Shown: positions 8,683 through 18,153, counted from the stretch's first letter. The stretch: 64,000 nt of DNA from Novosphingobium sp. PhB57 (GCF_004342985.1 NZ_SMBO01000003.1:124001-188000), one strand, 5' to 3'. The notes: generated from the letters alone by a model not told the origin. Program-made: numbers and translations.

Positions 8683-9396
8683 ATGGACGATGAATGGAAT
8701 GCCCAAGCGCAAGGCGGTCGCCGGTTGAAGCCCGGCCAGCACGTCATCATCTCGTTGCGGCGGATGATCGCGGAAGGCAGTTTTCGTCCCGGCGAGCGGA
8801 TCGCCGAGATCGCCACCGCAGAGGCCCTCGGCGTCTCGCGCATGCCGGTGCGCACGGCGCTGCGCGCGCTGGAGGCCGAGGGGCTGGTCGAGAAACTCGG
8901 GGCGCGCGGCTATGCGGCGCGCTCCATTTCCGCGGCCGACATTCACGGCGCGATCGAGGTTCGCGGCGTGCTGGAGGGCCTGGCGGCGCGGCGGCTCGCG
9001 GTACGGGGACTGACCCCGGCCGAAGACGCACGCTTTGCGGCCTGCCTTGCCGAGGGCGAGGCGATCTTCGCGAAAGGCACTCTGGCCCAGGGCGATGTCG
9101 ATCGTTTCCACGACTACAATCTGGCATTCCACAACCTGCTGGTGGAGGCCAGCGGCAACCCTTCCATCGGCCAGGCGCTGGAGCGGAACGACCACTTGCC
9201 GTTCGCTTCGGCTGTTGCGCTCGCGCTGGAAAACGAGCCGGCCGACGAATTCGCTCACCTCCATTCGGCGCACCGCGATCACCTGGCGGTAATTGCCGCG
9301 ATCAGACTGGGGGATGCGCCGGCCGCGGAGCGCGGCATGGCCGAACATGCCCGGGCGGCACTGGGCAGCGAGCGCCTGTTCCAGCGCTTTCGCTAA
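8683..9396 (+). CDS. vanR: GntR/FCD-family repressor VanR
   Basis: A 237-residue FCD-type GntR regulator. The N-terminal winged helix (about residues 17-85) contains LGVSRMPVRTALRALEAEGLV, here broken by conserved spacing typical of VanR. It is followed by the FCD ligand-binding helices beginning IEVRGVLEGLAARRLA. The resemblance to Caulobacter VanR as recalled is extensive. It probably represses vanA and itself through the two palindromes at 7467-7499, since vanA and vanR are co-directional with a 30-base gap. In Caulobacter the effector is vanillate. The arrangement differs from the divergent vanR/vanAB layout there. Confidence 0.85.
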   Translation: MDDEWNAQAQGGRRLKPGQHVIISLRRMIAEGSFRPGERIAEIATAEALGVSRMPVRTALRALEAEGLVEKLGARGYAARSISAADIHGAIEVRGVLEGLAARRLAVRGLTPAEDARFAACLAEGEAIFAKGTLAQGDVDRFHDYNLAFHNLLVEASGNPSIGQALERNDHLPFASAVALALENEPADEFAHLHSAHRDHLAVIAAIRLGDAPAAERGMAEHARAALGSERLFQRFR

Positions 9397-9441
9397 GGGA
9401 ACCGGCGCTGGACAAGGTTGCGCCGGCCCGTCCGTCCCGCG

Positions 9442-11094
9442 TCAGTGATTGGGAATATACGTGCCGAGATGGCGCCCGGCGATATAGCCGAAAGTCATCC
9501 CCGGTCCCAAAGTGCCGCCCGCGCCGCCATAGGCCTCGCCCAGCACGGCCGCCATGGCATTGCCTGCAGCGTAGAGGCCGGGGATCGGATGGCCGCTCCA
9601 GTCCAGCACCTGGGCATCGGCATTGGTTTTGGGGCCGCCGGCAGTCCCGAGCGCACCGGACTCCATCTTGACGGCATAGTAGGGTCCCCGATCGATCACG
9701 CCCAGCGTCCGGTAAGGCGGGTCGAATTCGGCATCGCCCCACATATAGAAATTGTCGTAAGTGTTGTCGCCGCGGTTGAAGTCGTCGTCATGCCCCTTGC
9801 GCACCATGTCGTTGAAGCGGGCGACGGTGGCAGTCAGCCCCTTGGCGTCGATGCCTGCCTTTTCCGCCAGTTCCTCCAGCGTGTCAGCCTTCATCATGAA
9901 CGACGGCGTGGGACCGCCCGGCGGCGTGTTGAAGGTCTGGTACTTTTCGCGGTAGCGCTGGTCGACGATCAGCCAGTAAGGCAGGTTGGCATAGGCGTGA
10001 GTGCCTGCGTCGAAGGCGTGCAGCGCCTTGCCCATCGCGTTGTAATTGGCGGCCTCGTTGACGAAGCGCTTGCCGGCGCGGTTGACGAGGATGGCGCCGG
10101 GACGGGCGCGTTCGTCGGAGCCGAGCAGGTAGTTTGGCTTGGCCGCGCGGTGCTGCGGCTCGAATTCGAGCACGCTCTGCTGCCAGAAGGCATGCTGCAT
10201 GTTGCCAAGCTGCGCGCCGGCCTCGATCGCCATGAGCAGGCCGTCACCCTCGTTTTCCGGGACGCTTACCGGGCCGGTGAGCGGACCGCGCAGGAAGGTC
10301 TTCACCAGTGTCTCGTTCCATTCGAAACCGCCGGTGGCGATCACCACGCCGCGGCGCGCGCGCACGCGAAAATCGCGGCCATTGGCGTCTTCCGCCACGA
10401 CGCCGACAACGCGGTCGCCGTCCTTCACCAGTTTGCGGGCGCGCTTTTCGAACTGGACGGGAATGTCGCGGTCCAGCACGGCCCGGAACAGCGATCCGGC
10501 CAGCGCCTGGCCCAGCCCCCGGTAGTCGCCGGCCTCGCGCTCCGCGAGTGTGGCTTCATCCAGCGTTCCGTTGATCGCTTCCATGAGGCTGCCGCGGACG
10601 GGATAGGCCATTTTCGTGGGATTGACCCGCGTTGCCCATTTGCCAAGTCTTTCGAAGGAAAAGGCATCGTTGTCCAGCGAGCGCCCGCCATCGGGTTTCG
10701 CGCCCGGCATATAGGGCTGATAGTCGGGAAAATCGGCGTAGGCATGGAAGCGCACCGGCGTCCTGTCGGCCAGATAGCGGATCATTTCCGGCCCGCATTC
10801 CATGAAGGCGCCCAGCGTATCGGGATCGAGCGCGCCCGGAGCCAGGGCATCGAGGTAGGCCACCACGTCTTCGTCGGATTCCGCGATACCGGCCTCGACC
10901 TGGTGATGGTTGCCCGGGATCCAGAGCATGCCTCCGGACATGGCCGTGGTGCCACCGACCATTCCGGTCTTCTCCAGGATGACGACATCCTTCGCGCCAA
11001 AATCGTGTGCGGAGATCGCCGCCGTCATGGCCGCGCCTCCGGATCCGAGCACCACGACGTCAGCTTCCAGGTCCCATTCGGGGACTTCGCCCAT
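9442..11094 (-). CDS. FAD-dependent dehydrogenase, 3-ketosteroid-delta1-dehydrogenase/fumarate-reductase flavoprotein family
   Basis: A 550-residue flavoprotein. The FAD dinucleotide-binding motif GSGGAA is at residues 17-22. The segment VGGTTAMSGGMLWIPGN (near 46-62) and the C-terminal GLYAAGNAMAAVLGEAYGG block are typical of KstD-like and fumarate-reductase-like dehydrogenases that desaturate next to a carbonyl. GGGAG lies 7 bases before the ATG on the minus strand. It is transcribed against vanAR and is a single gene. It may desaturate a cyclic ketone intermediate of the catabolic island. Similarity does not show whether the substrate is a steroid. Confidence 0.82.
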   Translation of the reverse strand: MGEVPEWDLEADVVVLGSGGAAMTAAISAHDFGAKDVVILEKTGMVGGTTAMSGGMLWIPGNHHQVEAGIAESDEDVVAYLDALAPGALDPDTLGAFMECGPEMIRYLADRTPVRFHAYADFPDYQPYMPGAKPDGGRSLDNDAFSFERLGKWATRVNPTKMAYPVRGSLMEAINGTLDEATLAEREAGDYRGLGQALAGSLFRAVLDRDIPVQFEKRARKLVKDGDRVVGVVAEDANGRDFRVRARRGVVIATGGFEWNETLVKTFLRGPLTGPVSVPENEGDGLLMAIEAGAQLGNMQHAFWQQSVLEFEPQHRAAKPNYLLGSDERARPGAILVNRAGKRFVNEAANYNAMGKALHAFDAGTHAYANLPYWLIVDQRYREKYQTFNTPPGGPTPSFMMKADTLEELAEKAGIDAKGLTATVARFNDMVRKGHDDDFNRGDNTYDNFYMWGDAEFDPPYRTLGVIDRGPYYAVKMESGALGTAGGPKTNADAQVLDWSGHPIPGLYAAGNAMAAVLGEAYGGAGGTLGPGMTFGYIAGRHLGTYIPNH

Positions 11095-11380
11095 CCTTTG
11101 TCTCCCTTTTGCTTCGATTTTCCCGTGTCGATTTTTTTGGCGAGCGGCCCTGCCTCAACCCGGTCCTGCCGAGACTCGTTCGATGCGGGCGCTGCTTTGC
11201 GCACGAGACTAATGGCTGATTTTCTGAGCGTGACTGTCAGATTGAACAGGTCCCCGCATAGCCGCCGGGAGGAGCCAGCCTCGACCCGGTATTTCCCGCA
11301 AGCCACTGGAAAGAGAGGCGAACCCCGCCTATCCTGCCCGGCGATCGACCACCCCGGCAGCGAAGAAGGCAACTAAGGCG

Positions 11381-11863
11381 ATGAAAGCCACTGCACTGCA
11401 CATTCTCATGCCGCTCGTCCTGCTGGCGGCCAGCGGTCCCGCAGCGCAGGCGGACGAGGCGCCGCCGCGCGCCGTCAGCCAGGGCGAGGCGACCCGCATC
11501 CTCGACCAGCGAGGGGCGGAACGGCTTCTGGCGAACAAGGGTTTGACCCTGCAATGGATCGATTGGGATCGACGCGGCAGCGCCGATGTCCGGCGCGAGG
11601 GCGATGTGTGGAAGCTGCATGGCACCCAGGCGGAAGCAGGCGGGCCGGGCAGGCTGGTGCTGGACGGCACGATAACCGAGATCGGCGCCGATTACTTCAC
11701 CTTCCAGGGCCGCATCAGCATTACGAACACGCCGGATCCCGGCCGCTCATGCTCGCAGGACAAGTCCTGGCACTTCGCTATCACTCAGAACCGCAGCTAT
11801 TACCGGCTGCGGGAATTCGAATGGTGCGATGCGTTGACCGACTACATCGACATCTATTTCTGA
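11381..11863 (+). CDS. Secreted hypothetical protein
   Basis: A 160-residue protein with a clear signal peptide: a short charged start, a hydrophobic core (LMPLVLLAAS) and likely cleavage after AAQA near residue 24. The mature part has no motif I recognise. It holds two cysteines (in RSCSQDK and EWCDAL) that could form a disulphide in the periplasm, and it is rich in Trp and Tyr near the C-terminus. It is monocistronic, between the flavoprotein (opposite strand) and the esterase. Function unknown. Confidence 0.7.
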   Translation: MKATALHILMPLVLLAASGPAAQADEAPPRAVSQGEATRILDQRGAERLLANKGLTLQWIDWDRRGSADVRREGDVWKLHGTQAEAGGPGRLVLDGTITEIGADYFTFQGRISITNTPDPGRSCSQDKSWHFAITQNRSYYRLREFEWCDALTDYIDIYF

Positions 11864-11995
11864 CCGCCCGGCGGCGTTCCTCGGCCGGAAGGCAATCGAA
11901 TTGCGCCGATCTGCATAGTAAAAGCAGGTGGGAGGAGGACCCCAAGCCGCTATTCTCGCGTTGAAAAGCCGAGGAATGGCAGGGAGAAGGCAAGG

Positions 11996-13483
11996 GTGAT
12001 CGTCCGGACAACAGCGGGAGCGATACGCGGCATCGTGGACGGAGGCGTCGCGCGGTTCAGGGGCGTGCCTTATGCGGCGGCACCGGTCGGCGCGGCCCGG
12101 TTTGCAATCCCGCGCGATCCGGCGCCATGGGACGGTGTGCGTGACGCTCTCGAACCCGGACCGAATGCCCCGCAGCGCGTCAAGGGGGTGCCCGGCCTCG
12201 ACGCGGCGGCGCTTGTCGGAGAGGGCTGGCGGCACGGCGATGAATACCTGACGCTGGACGTATTCGCGCCCGGCGATGGCCAGGCCGAGGACGGCCGGAG
12301 AAGACCGGTCATGGTGTTTATCCATGGCGGCGGCTTCGTGATCGGCAGCAAGGACGCGCCGGTCCAGGACGGCAGCAGCTTCGCGCGGGACGGTATCGTC
12401 TTCATTTCGATAAACTACCGCCTGGGTGTCGATGGTTTCCTGCCCATTCCGGGCGTGCCCACCAATCTCGGTCTGCGCGACATGCTTTTCGCGCTCGAAT
12501 GGGTGCGGTGCAACGCCGTCTCGTTCGGCGGCGATCCGGGCAATGTCACGGTCTTCGGGGAATCCGCGGGCGCCATGGCGATTGCCGATCTTGTGGCCTC
12601 GCCGCTCGCCAAGGGCCTTTTCCGCCGCGCCATCGTCCAGAGCGGGCACGGCCGCATGACCCGCGACATCGCGGTGGCGCAGCGGCTCGTCCGCAAGTTG
12701 GCCAAACTCCTGCGCATTTCCCCGGATGCGGAAGGCTATCGCAGTGTCGAGCCCGGCGAGACGTTGCTGGACGCGGTGGAGAAAGTCAGCCTGCCCACCA
12801 CCCGGCTCGACTTGCGCGATGCCGAAGGACATGAACCGGTGTTCGGCATCAGCCGCTTCGTTCCGGTCCATGGCGACGATGTCCTGCCGTTGAAACCGCT
12901 CGATGCGCTGAAGGCCGGCACGGGCGCGGAAATAGACCTGCTGATCGGTACCAATGCCGAGGAGATGAACCTCTACTTCGTGCCGAGCGGCCTGCGCGAG
13001 AAGATCGGCAGGCTTCTGGCAACGTACGTGTTCCACCGCGTCCATCCGCATGCGCGCAAGCTGCTCAAGGCTTACGGCATGGGCCGCCGCGGGGTTAAGC
13101 CGGGCCATGCCTTCACAGATGCGGCGAACGATCTGGTCTTCCGCTGGCCGGCCCGCCGATTTGCCGAGGAACACCAGGGCCGAACGCATATGTACGAGTT
13201 CGAATGGCGCTCCCCGCTGTTCGGCGGGCTGGGCGCCGCCCACGCCATGGAACTGCCCTTCGTGTTCGACTCCCTAGCCACGACGACCGGTCCCGACGGT
13301 CTTTGCGGGGAAAATCCTCCGCAGGAACTGGCAGACCGCGTCCACCGCATCTGGGTGGATTTCGCCCGCGACGGCAGCCTGCCCTGGCGCGAATTCACCC
13401 GAGAGCATCGCGCCGTGTTCCAGCTGGAACGCGGCGAAGCTGTCGAGGAACCGCCGTTCCCGATCGCCCCCTTCCTTCCCTGA
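11996..13483 (+). CDS. Type B carboxylesterase
   Basis: A 495-residue alpha/beta hydrolase of the carboxylesterase/cholinesterase family. The oxyanion-hole motif HGGGF is at residues 110-114 and the nucleophile elbow GESAGA has Ser190. The N-terminal FRGVPYAAAPVGAARF is the family hallmark. No signal peptide is seen, so it is probably cytoplasmic. The start is a GTG at 11996 preceded by GGAGAAGG (11983-11990). The SDR gene follows after 9 bases, so the two are co-transcribed. Ester hydrolysis followed by alcohol oxidation by the SDR is a plausible sequence. The true ester is unknown. Confidence 0.88.
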   Translation: MIVRTTAGAIRGIVDGGVARFRGVPYAAAPVGAARFAIPRDPAPWDGVRDALEPGPNAPQRVKGVPGLDAAALVGEGWRHGDEYLTLDVFAPGDGQAEDGRRRPVMVFIHGGGFVIGSKDAPVQDGSSFARDGIVFISINYRLGVDGFLPIPGVPTNLGLRDMLFALEWVRCNAVSFGGDPGNVTVFGESAGAMAIADLVASPLAKGLFRRAIVQSGHGRMTRDIAVAQRLVRKLAKLLRISPDAEGYRSVEPGETLLDAVEKVSLPTTRLDLRDAEGHEPVFGISRFVPVHGDDVLPLKPLDALKAGTGAEIDLLIGTNAEEMNLYFVPSGLREKIGRLLATYVFHRVHPHARKLLKAYGMGRRGVKPGHAFTDAANDLVFRWPARRFAEEHQGRTHMYEFEWRSPLFGGLGAAHAMELPFVFDSLATTTGPDGLCGENPPQELADRVHRIWVDFARDGSLPWREFTREHRAVFQLERGEAVEEPPFPIAPFLP

Positions 13484-13492
13484 GGACCTTCC

Positions 13493-14254
13493 ATGTATCT
13501 TGAACGCTTGAAACTGGACGGGCGCCGCGCGCTCGTCACCGGGGGCGCCAGCGGCATCGGGCTCGCCTGCGTCGAGGCGCTGGCCGAGATGGGCGCCGAG
13601 GTGGTGATCGCCGACTTGTCCGAGGCCGCCATCGAGAGCGCCCGTGGGACCATGCGGGAAAAGGGTTATGCCTGCGAGGGCCGTGTCATGGACGTGACTC
13701 ACTCCGCCCGGGTAACCCAGGTCGCCGATGAACTGGGTGCGATCGATATCCTGGTGAACAATGCCGGCATTGCGCGCAGCGAGACGGCGGCCGAAACGGT
13801 CGAGGACGAGCACTGGCTCAACGTCATCGATGTCAATCTCAACGGCACCTTCTGGTGCGCCCGCGCTTTCGGCCGGCACATGCTCGCGGCCGGGCGTGGC
13901 AGCGTGGTCAATGTCGGGTCGATGAGCGGCTTCATCGTCAACCGGCCACAGGGTCAGAGCTATTACAACGCCTCGAAGGCGGCCGTCCATCAGCTCACGC
14001 GCAGCCTTGCCGCCGAGTGGGCGGACCGCGGCGTCAGGGTGAATGCCGTGGCGCCCACATACATCCGCACGCCGCTCAACGAGTTCGCCGACAAGCAGGG
14101 CGAGATGTATCGCCGCTGGATCGACTCCACGCCGATGGCCCGGCTCGGTGAAGTGGAGGAAGTGGCCTCTGTCGTCGCTTTCCTCGCTTCCGATGCGGCC
14201 AGCCTGATGACCGGCAGCATCGTGCTGGCCGACGGGGGCTACACCTGCTGGTAA
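13493..14254 (+). CDS. Short-chain dehydrogenase/reductase (SDR)
   Basis: A classical 253-residue SDR. The cofactor-binding motif TGGASGIG is at residues 16-23, NNAG at 89-92, catalytic Ser143, and the Tyr158-xxx-Lys162 pair lies in YYNASK. Asp41 after the second strand (VVIADLSE) suggests a preference for NAD(H). The C-terminal SDAASLMTGSIVLADGGY is standard. It follows the carboxylesterase by 9 bases and is closed by a strong terminator at 14284-14323. It probably oxidises an alcohol released by the esterase. Confidence 0.9.
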   Translation: MYLERLKLDGRRALVTGGASGIGLACVEALAEMGAEVVIADLSEAAIESARGTMREKGYACEGRVMDVTHSARVTQVADELGAIDILVNNAGIARSETAAETVEDEHWLNVIDVNLNGTFWCARAFGRHMLAAGRGSVVNVGSMSGFIVNRPQGQSYYNASKAAVHQLTRSLAAEWADRGVRVNAVAPTYIRTPLNEFADKQGEMYRRWIDSTPMARLGEVEEVASVVAFLASDAASLMTGSIVLADGGYTCW

Positions 14255-14283
14255 CCGCACGAGCACCAGCCATCTTCCACTAG

Positions 14284-14323
14284 CAACGTCATCCTGGATC
14301 CGTTTCAGGATGACGTTGTTTTG
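14284..14323 (+). terminator. Rho-independent terminator after esterase-SDR operon
   Basis: A perfect 13-bp stem, CAACGTCATCCTG (14284-14296) with CAGGATGACGTTG (14306-14318), encloses a 9-base loop and runs into TTTTGT. It lies 30 bases after the SDR stop and separates that operon from the TonB receptor gene. Confidence 0.85.
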
Positions 14324-14438
14324 TCGGCGTTTTTCATGCGGGAAAACAGGCCTGCAAGCGCCAACCGTCTCCCTGCCGATGCCGATCGGTCAACACATTG
14401 CGCCGATCGGCAAACTCGAAATGACTCCCCAAGGACCT

Positions 14439-14460
14439 TTCAGATAGGTTAGACCTGTCT
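14439..14460 (+). promoter_or_regulatory. Candidate FadR/GntR-type operator before TonB receptor
   Basis: An imperfect dyad AGATAGGTTAGACCTGTCT (14442-14460) has 8-base arms matching at seven positions around a TAG centre. Its core GGT-N3-ACC follows the pattern known for FadR-subfamily operators. The element AGATAGGTT recurs twice, in inverted orientation, at 19454-19493 in front of the AraC and FadR-type regulator genes, which suggests one regulator acts at both promoters. Confidence 0.5.
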
Positions 14461-14523
14461 TATAGGTTGAATTGGCCGACTTGCCAGGCATGGACCTCGG
14501 CAGGCGGTAGCGAGGGAGGATCT

Positions 14524-16644
14524 ATGAATCTCAGGGTTTGCCTGTCTGTCGGCGCATCGTGTCTGGCTCTGGCCGCATCGCCGGCTACCGCGCAGCAGGA
14601 GCGCGCACCGGCCGCTTCGGCCGATAGCGCCGCTCCCGAAATCGTCGTCACCGCCCGCAAGCGCACCGAGACCCTGCTCGACGTACCCGTCGCGGTCACG
14701 GCCGTCTCGGGAGACACGCTGGCCAAGCGCAACATCAATTCCGTGCGCGAGGCAGCGGTGCTGACGCCCGGCCTCAATATTAGCAGCGACGGCGCCGGCC
14801 GCGCGTTCGTTTCGATCCGCGGCGTCGGCGTAACGCTGGTCCAGTCGGTCCAGCCTGGTGTCGGGCTGTTCGTGGACGGCATCTACCGCCCCAATACCGC
14901 TTACCTCAACAATCCGCTGCTCGACGTCGAGCGGATCGAAGTGCTGCGCGGCCCGCAAGGCACGCTTTACGGCAAGAACACGCTGGGCGGCGCGATCAAT
15001 GTCATCACCCGCCAGCCCGGCAACGAGTTCGAGGCGCGCGGACAGGCCAGCTATGCCGGGCCGGACGATTCGTGGCTGGTATCGGGCTCGGTCTCGGCGC
15101 CGATCGTCACGGACAAGCTGGCGGTTCGCGTCGGTGCCTCGCACCGCCAGCAGGACGGGTTCATCAACAACACCACGATCGGCGGCAAGTCGAACAAGTT
15201 CAACACGGACTCGGTCAGCGCCACGATCCGCGCGACGCCCACCGAAGACCTGACGCTGGTGGTCAACGGCTACTATGATTGGGTGAAGGGCACCAATGTC
15301 CCTTATGCTCGCGTCACCGGGCCCACCGACTATTCGCGCAGCAACCAGTTCAACACGCTGGGCACCACGACTTACAAGTATCGCGGCATCAACGCCAAGG
15401 TCGAGACGCCGATCGAGGCCATCGCCACTACCGTGACGCTCCAGGCCGCCTACGACGCGCGCAACAGCAGCGCGCCCGATACCGACGGTGACTTCGGCCC
15501 GCTCAACATCGTGCGCCAGGCCTCCAGCGACAGCCTGCGCACCAAGACGGTGGAGCTGCGCTTCGACACTAAGCTCAGCGACCAGCTCTCCACCCTGTTT
15601 GGCCTGTTCTACAGCCGCGAGGATACGCGCTCCAACCAGGCGACGCTGATCGTTCCCTTCAATCTTACCAATAACAACAGCAACCGGACCAAGGCCGACA
15701 CGTATGCCGCGTTCGGTACGGTGTTCTGGAAGCCCAATCCCGACTGGGAAGTGGCGCTGGGCCTGCGTTATGACCATGAGGACCGCTCGGCGAGCGGCGC
15801 GATCAACGCGGGCGCCGCGGGCAGCGTCGGTCTCAAGTCAGACCAGGTCGAACCGCGCCTTTCGGTCACGCGCCACTGGACGCCCGAACTGATGACGTAC
15901 GCCTCGGTCGCACGCGGCTATCGCGGCGGCGGGTTCAATGCGGTGACCGCGCCCGTCCGCAAGTACAAGGGCGACTCCGCCTGGACTTACGAAGTGGGCA
16001 CCAAGTACGTTTCGGCCGACCGCAGCTTCACCCTTTCGGGCGATCTCTTCTACAACGATTACAGCGACTACATCGGCCTCAATTCCATCGCTCCGTCCTC
16101 GACCGGCGGCCTTGTCACCGTCGACCTCAATTCGGGCGATGTCGAAAGCTACGGTGCCGAACTGGAGTTCAGCTATCGGCCGGTTGAGCAATGGACGCTC
16201 TCGGGCGGCGCCACCTACATGCATGCGCGCCTGACCGACTCTTCGCAATATACCGAGGTTACCGGCCGTACGCTGGCCACCGACCGGCTGACCTTCCAGC
16301 CGGACTGGATGTTCAACCTCTCCAGCGATTACGTCGTGCCGATCGGCGCGGACAGCCTGACCTTCAATGCCAGCGTCAACGGCAAGGGCAGCCGCTCCGC
16401 CGCCAGCCTGAACCAGACGACGGCGACGATCCTGAAAAGCTACGTCCTGTTCAACGGCTCCATCACTTACCGGATGGAAAACGGGATCGAGCTTTCCGTG
16501 TTCGGCAACAACTTGTTCAACAAGAAGTATTTCGACTCCTACATCGAAAAGACCACTCTGGCGCTGGCGGGCCTGCCAGCATCGGATCTGGGCATCATCG
16601 GTGACCTGCGACGCTACGGCGTGCGCGCGAGCTTCCGGTTCTGA
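14524..16644 (+). CDS. TonB-dependent outer-membrane receptor
   Basis: A 706-residue receptor for active uptake across the outer membrane. It has a signal peptide (cleavage after ATAQ near residue 23), a TonB box EIVVTARK near 39-46, a plug domain with LRGPQGTLYGKNTLGGAINVITR spread over 140-165, and a C-terminal barrel ending in Phe (RASFRF). The start at 14524 is preferred because GGGAGGA precedes it; an upstream in-frame ATG at 14467 would place residues before a normal signal peptide. It is followed after 4 bases by an FAD-linked dehydrogenase. It probably imports the substrate of this catabolic cluster. The ligand is unknown. Confidence 0.9.
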   Translation: MNLRVCLSVGASCLALAASPATAQQERAPAASADSAAPEIVVTARKRTETLLDVPVAVTAVSGDTLAKRNINSVREAAVLTPGLNISSDGAGRAFVSIRGVGVTLVQSVQPGVGLFVDGIYRPNTAYLNNPLLDVERIEVLRGPQGTLYGKNTLGGAINVITRQPGNEFEARGQASYAGPDDSWLVSGSVSAPIVTDKLAVRVGASHRQQDGFINNTTIGGKSNKFNTDSVSATIRATPTEDLTLVVNGYYDWVKGTNVPYARVTGPTDYSRSNQFNTLGTTTYKYRGINAKVETPIEAIATTVTLQAAYDARNSSAPDTDGDFGPLNIVRQASSDSLRTKTVELRFDTKLSDQLSTLFGLFYSREDTRSNQATLIVPFNLTNNNSNRTKADTYAAFGTVFWKPNPDWEVALGLRYDHEDRSASGAINAGAAGSVGLKSDQVEPRLSVTRHWTPELMTYASVARGYRGGGFNAVTAPVRKYKGDSAWTYEVGTKYVSADRSFTLSGDLFYNDYSDYIGLNSIAPSSTGGLVTVDLNSGDVESYGAELEFSYRPVEQWTLSGGATYMHARLTDSSQYTEVTGRTLATDRLTFQPDWMFNLSSDYVVPIGADSLTFNASVNGKGSRSAASLNQTTATILKSYVLFNGSITYRMENGIELSVFGNNLFNKKYFDSYIEKTTLALAGLPASDLGIIGDLRRYGVRASFRF

Positions 16645-16648
16645 TCCG

Positions 16649-18058
16649 ATGGGCGCGTCTCCCCCCCAACCGCCCCGCAAGCCCCTGCCGGAGGGCTTCC
16701 TCGATAGCCTGCACTCAGCTTTCGGCGAACGTCTGGCTACAGGGGAAGCCATCCGCAGCCAGCATGGCCAGAGCGAGGCCCATTTCGAGCCCGCGCTGCC
16801 GGACGCCGTGGTCTTCGCCCGTTCGACCGAGGACGTGGTCGAACTGGTAAGGCTCTGCGTGGCGGCGGGCGTGCCGATCGTGGCTTATGGCGCGGGCACG
16901 TCCATCGAGGGCAATGCCTTGCCGGTACGGGGCGGCGTCACCGTCGATCTCAGCCAGATGGATGCGATCCTTGCAGTCAATGCCGAGGATTTCGATTGCA
17001 CCGTCCAGGCCGGCGTTCGGCGCGAGCAGCTCAACGAACACTTGCGCGATCAGGGGCTGTTCTTTCCCATCGATCCGGGCGCCAATGCCACTATCGGCGG
17101 CATGGCGGCGACGCGGGCATCGGGCACCAACGCCGTGCGATATGGCACCATGCGTGAGGCGATCCTGTCGCTGCGGGTCGTTACGCCGGATGGCCGCGAC
17201 ATCCGCACGTCACGCCGGGCGCGCAAGTCGGCGGCGGGCTACGATCTCACCCGCCTGATGATCGGCAGCGAAGGCACCTTGGGCATCATCACCGAAGTGA
17301 CCTTGCGCCTTCACGCCATTCCCGAAGCGATTTCCTCGGCCGTATGCAGTTTCGAGACGCTGGAAGGCGCGGTGGATACCGTGGTGCAGTCGATCCAGCT
17401 CGGCGTGCCGCTGGCGCGTGTCGAGATCCTGGACGACCTGCAGATGAAGGCGGTCAACCGCTGGTCGAAGCTCGACTACCCGGAACTGACCACGCTGTTC
17501 TTCGAATTCCACGGCTCAAGCCGCTATGTCGAGGAGCAGGTGGAAACCGTGCGCGAGATCGCCGACATGAACGGTGGCAGCGCCTTCCGCTGGTCCAACT
17601 TGCCGGAAGAGCGCTCGAAGCTCTGGAAGGCAAGGCACGAGGCCTATTACGCGGCCGTGAACTTGCGCCCCGGTGCGGTGGGCTGGGCCACCGACGTCTG
17701 CGTGCCGATCAGCCGCCTTGCCGAATGCATAACCGAGACCAAGCGCGACCTGGAAGGATCCAGCGTTCCGGGCACGATCCTGGGGCATGTCGGGGATGGC
17801 AATTTCCATGTCGTCTTCTCGATGGACCCCGATGCTCCCGCGGAGATGGAGGAAGTGGAGGCCATCAACGCCCGCCTGGTGGAGCGCGCGCTGGCGATGG
17901 ACGGCACCTGCACCGGGGAGCACGGCATCGGCCTTGGCAAGCAGGACTGGCTTGTTGCCGAACTGGGCGAGGCGGTGGAGATGATGCGTCTCATCAAGCG
18001 GGCGCTCGATCCGCAGGACCTGTTCAATCCGGGCAAGATTTTCGCGTTTTCCGAGTGA
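16649..18058 (+). CDS. FAD-linked 2-hydroxyacid dehydrogenase (GlcD/D-lactate dehydrogenase family)
   Basis: A 469-residue protein with an N-terminal PCMH-type FAD-binding domain (about 40-215) and a C-terminal FAD-oxidase domain ending in the CTGEHGIGLGK signature. The family oxidises D-2-hydroxyacids such as D-lactate or glycolate and passes electrons to cytochrome or quinone. The chosen ATG is 4 bases after the receptor stop, so translation is probably coupled; no strong ribosome-binding site is seen. The MFS gene follows after 95 bases that can form two hairpins. The role within the cluster is probably oxidation of a hydroxyacid intermediate. Confidence 0.88.
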   Translation: MGASPPQPPRKPLPEGFLDSLHSAFGERLATGEAIRSQHGQSEAHFEPALPDAVVFARSTEDVVELVRLCVAAGVPIVAYGAGTSIEGNALPVRGGVTVDLSQMDAILAVNAEDFDCTVQAGVRREQLNEHLRDQGLFFPIDPGANATIGGMAATRASGTNAVRYGTMREAILSLRVVTPDGRDIRTSRRARKSAAGYDLTRLMIGSEGTLGIITEVTLRLHAIPEAISSAVCSFETLEGAVDTVVQSIQLGVPLARVEILDDLQMKAVNRWSKLDYPELTTLFFEFHGSSRYVEEQVETVREIADMNGGSAFRWSNLPEERSKLWKARHEAYYAAVNLRPGAVGWATDVCVPISRLAECITETKRDLEGSSVPGTILGHVGDGNFHVVFSMDPDAPAEMEEVEAINARLVERALAMDGTCTGEHGIGLGKQDWLVAELGEAVEMMRLIKRALDPQDLFNPGKIFAFSE

Positions 18059-18073
18059 AAACGCCTGAGCCAC

Positions 18074-18131
18074 GTTCCGCCGGGTGGGGCGGAACCGCCC
18101 GGTCGCCTTTGGTACCCCCCAGGCGGCCGGG
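18074..18131 (+). other. Two tandem hairpins between FAD dehydrogenase and MFS genes
   Basis: The first hairpin is a perfect 8-bp stem, GTTCCGCC (18074-18081) with GGCGGAAC (18088-18095). The second pairs CCCGGTCGCCT (18098-18108) with AGGCGGCCGGG (18121-18131), with one G-U pair. Neither is followed by a T-run, so they could be RNA-processing, attenuation or differential-stability structures within the transcript. Confidence 0.5.
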
Positions 18132-18153
18132 TGACCTTTCGGGATCGCAAGAC

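Noticed and set aside
7486..9348. A 620-codon open frame on the minus strand
   Set aside because: It is antisense to vanA and vanR, which are certain; no domain or ribosome-binding site supports it.
9418..11376. A 652-codon open frame on the plus strand
   Set aside because: It is antisense to the FAD dehydrogenase, whose motifs and ribosome-binding site are clear.
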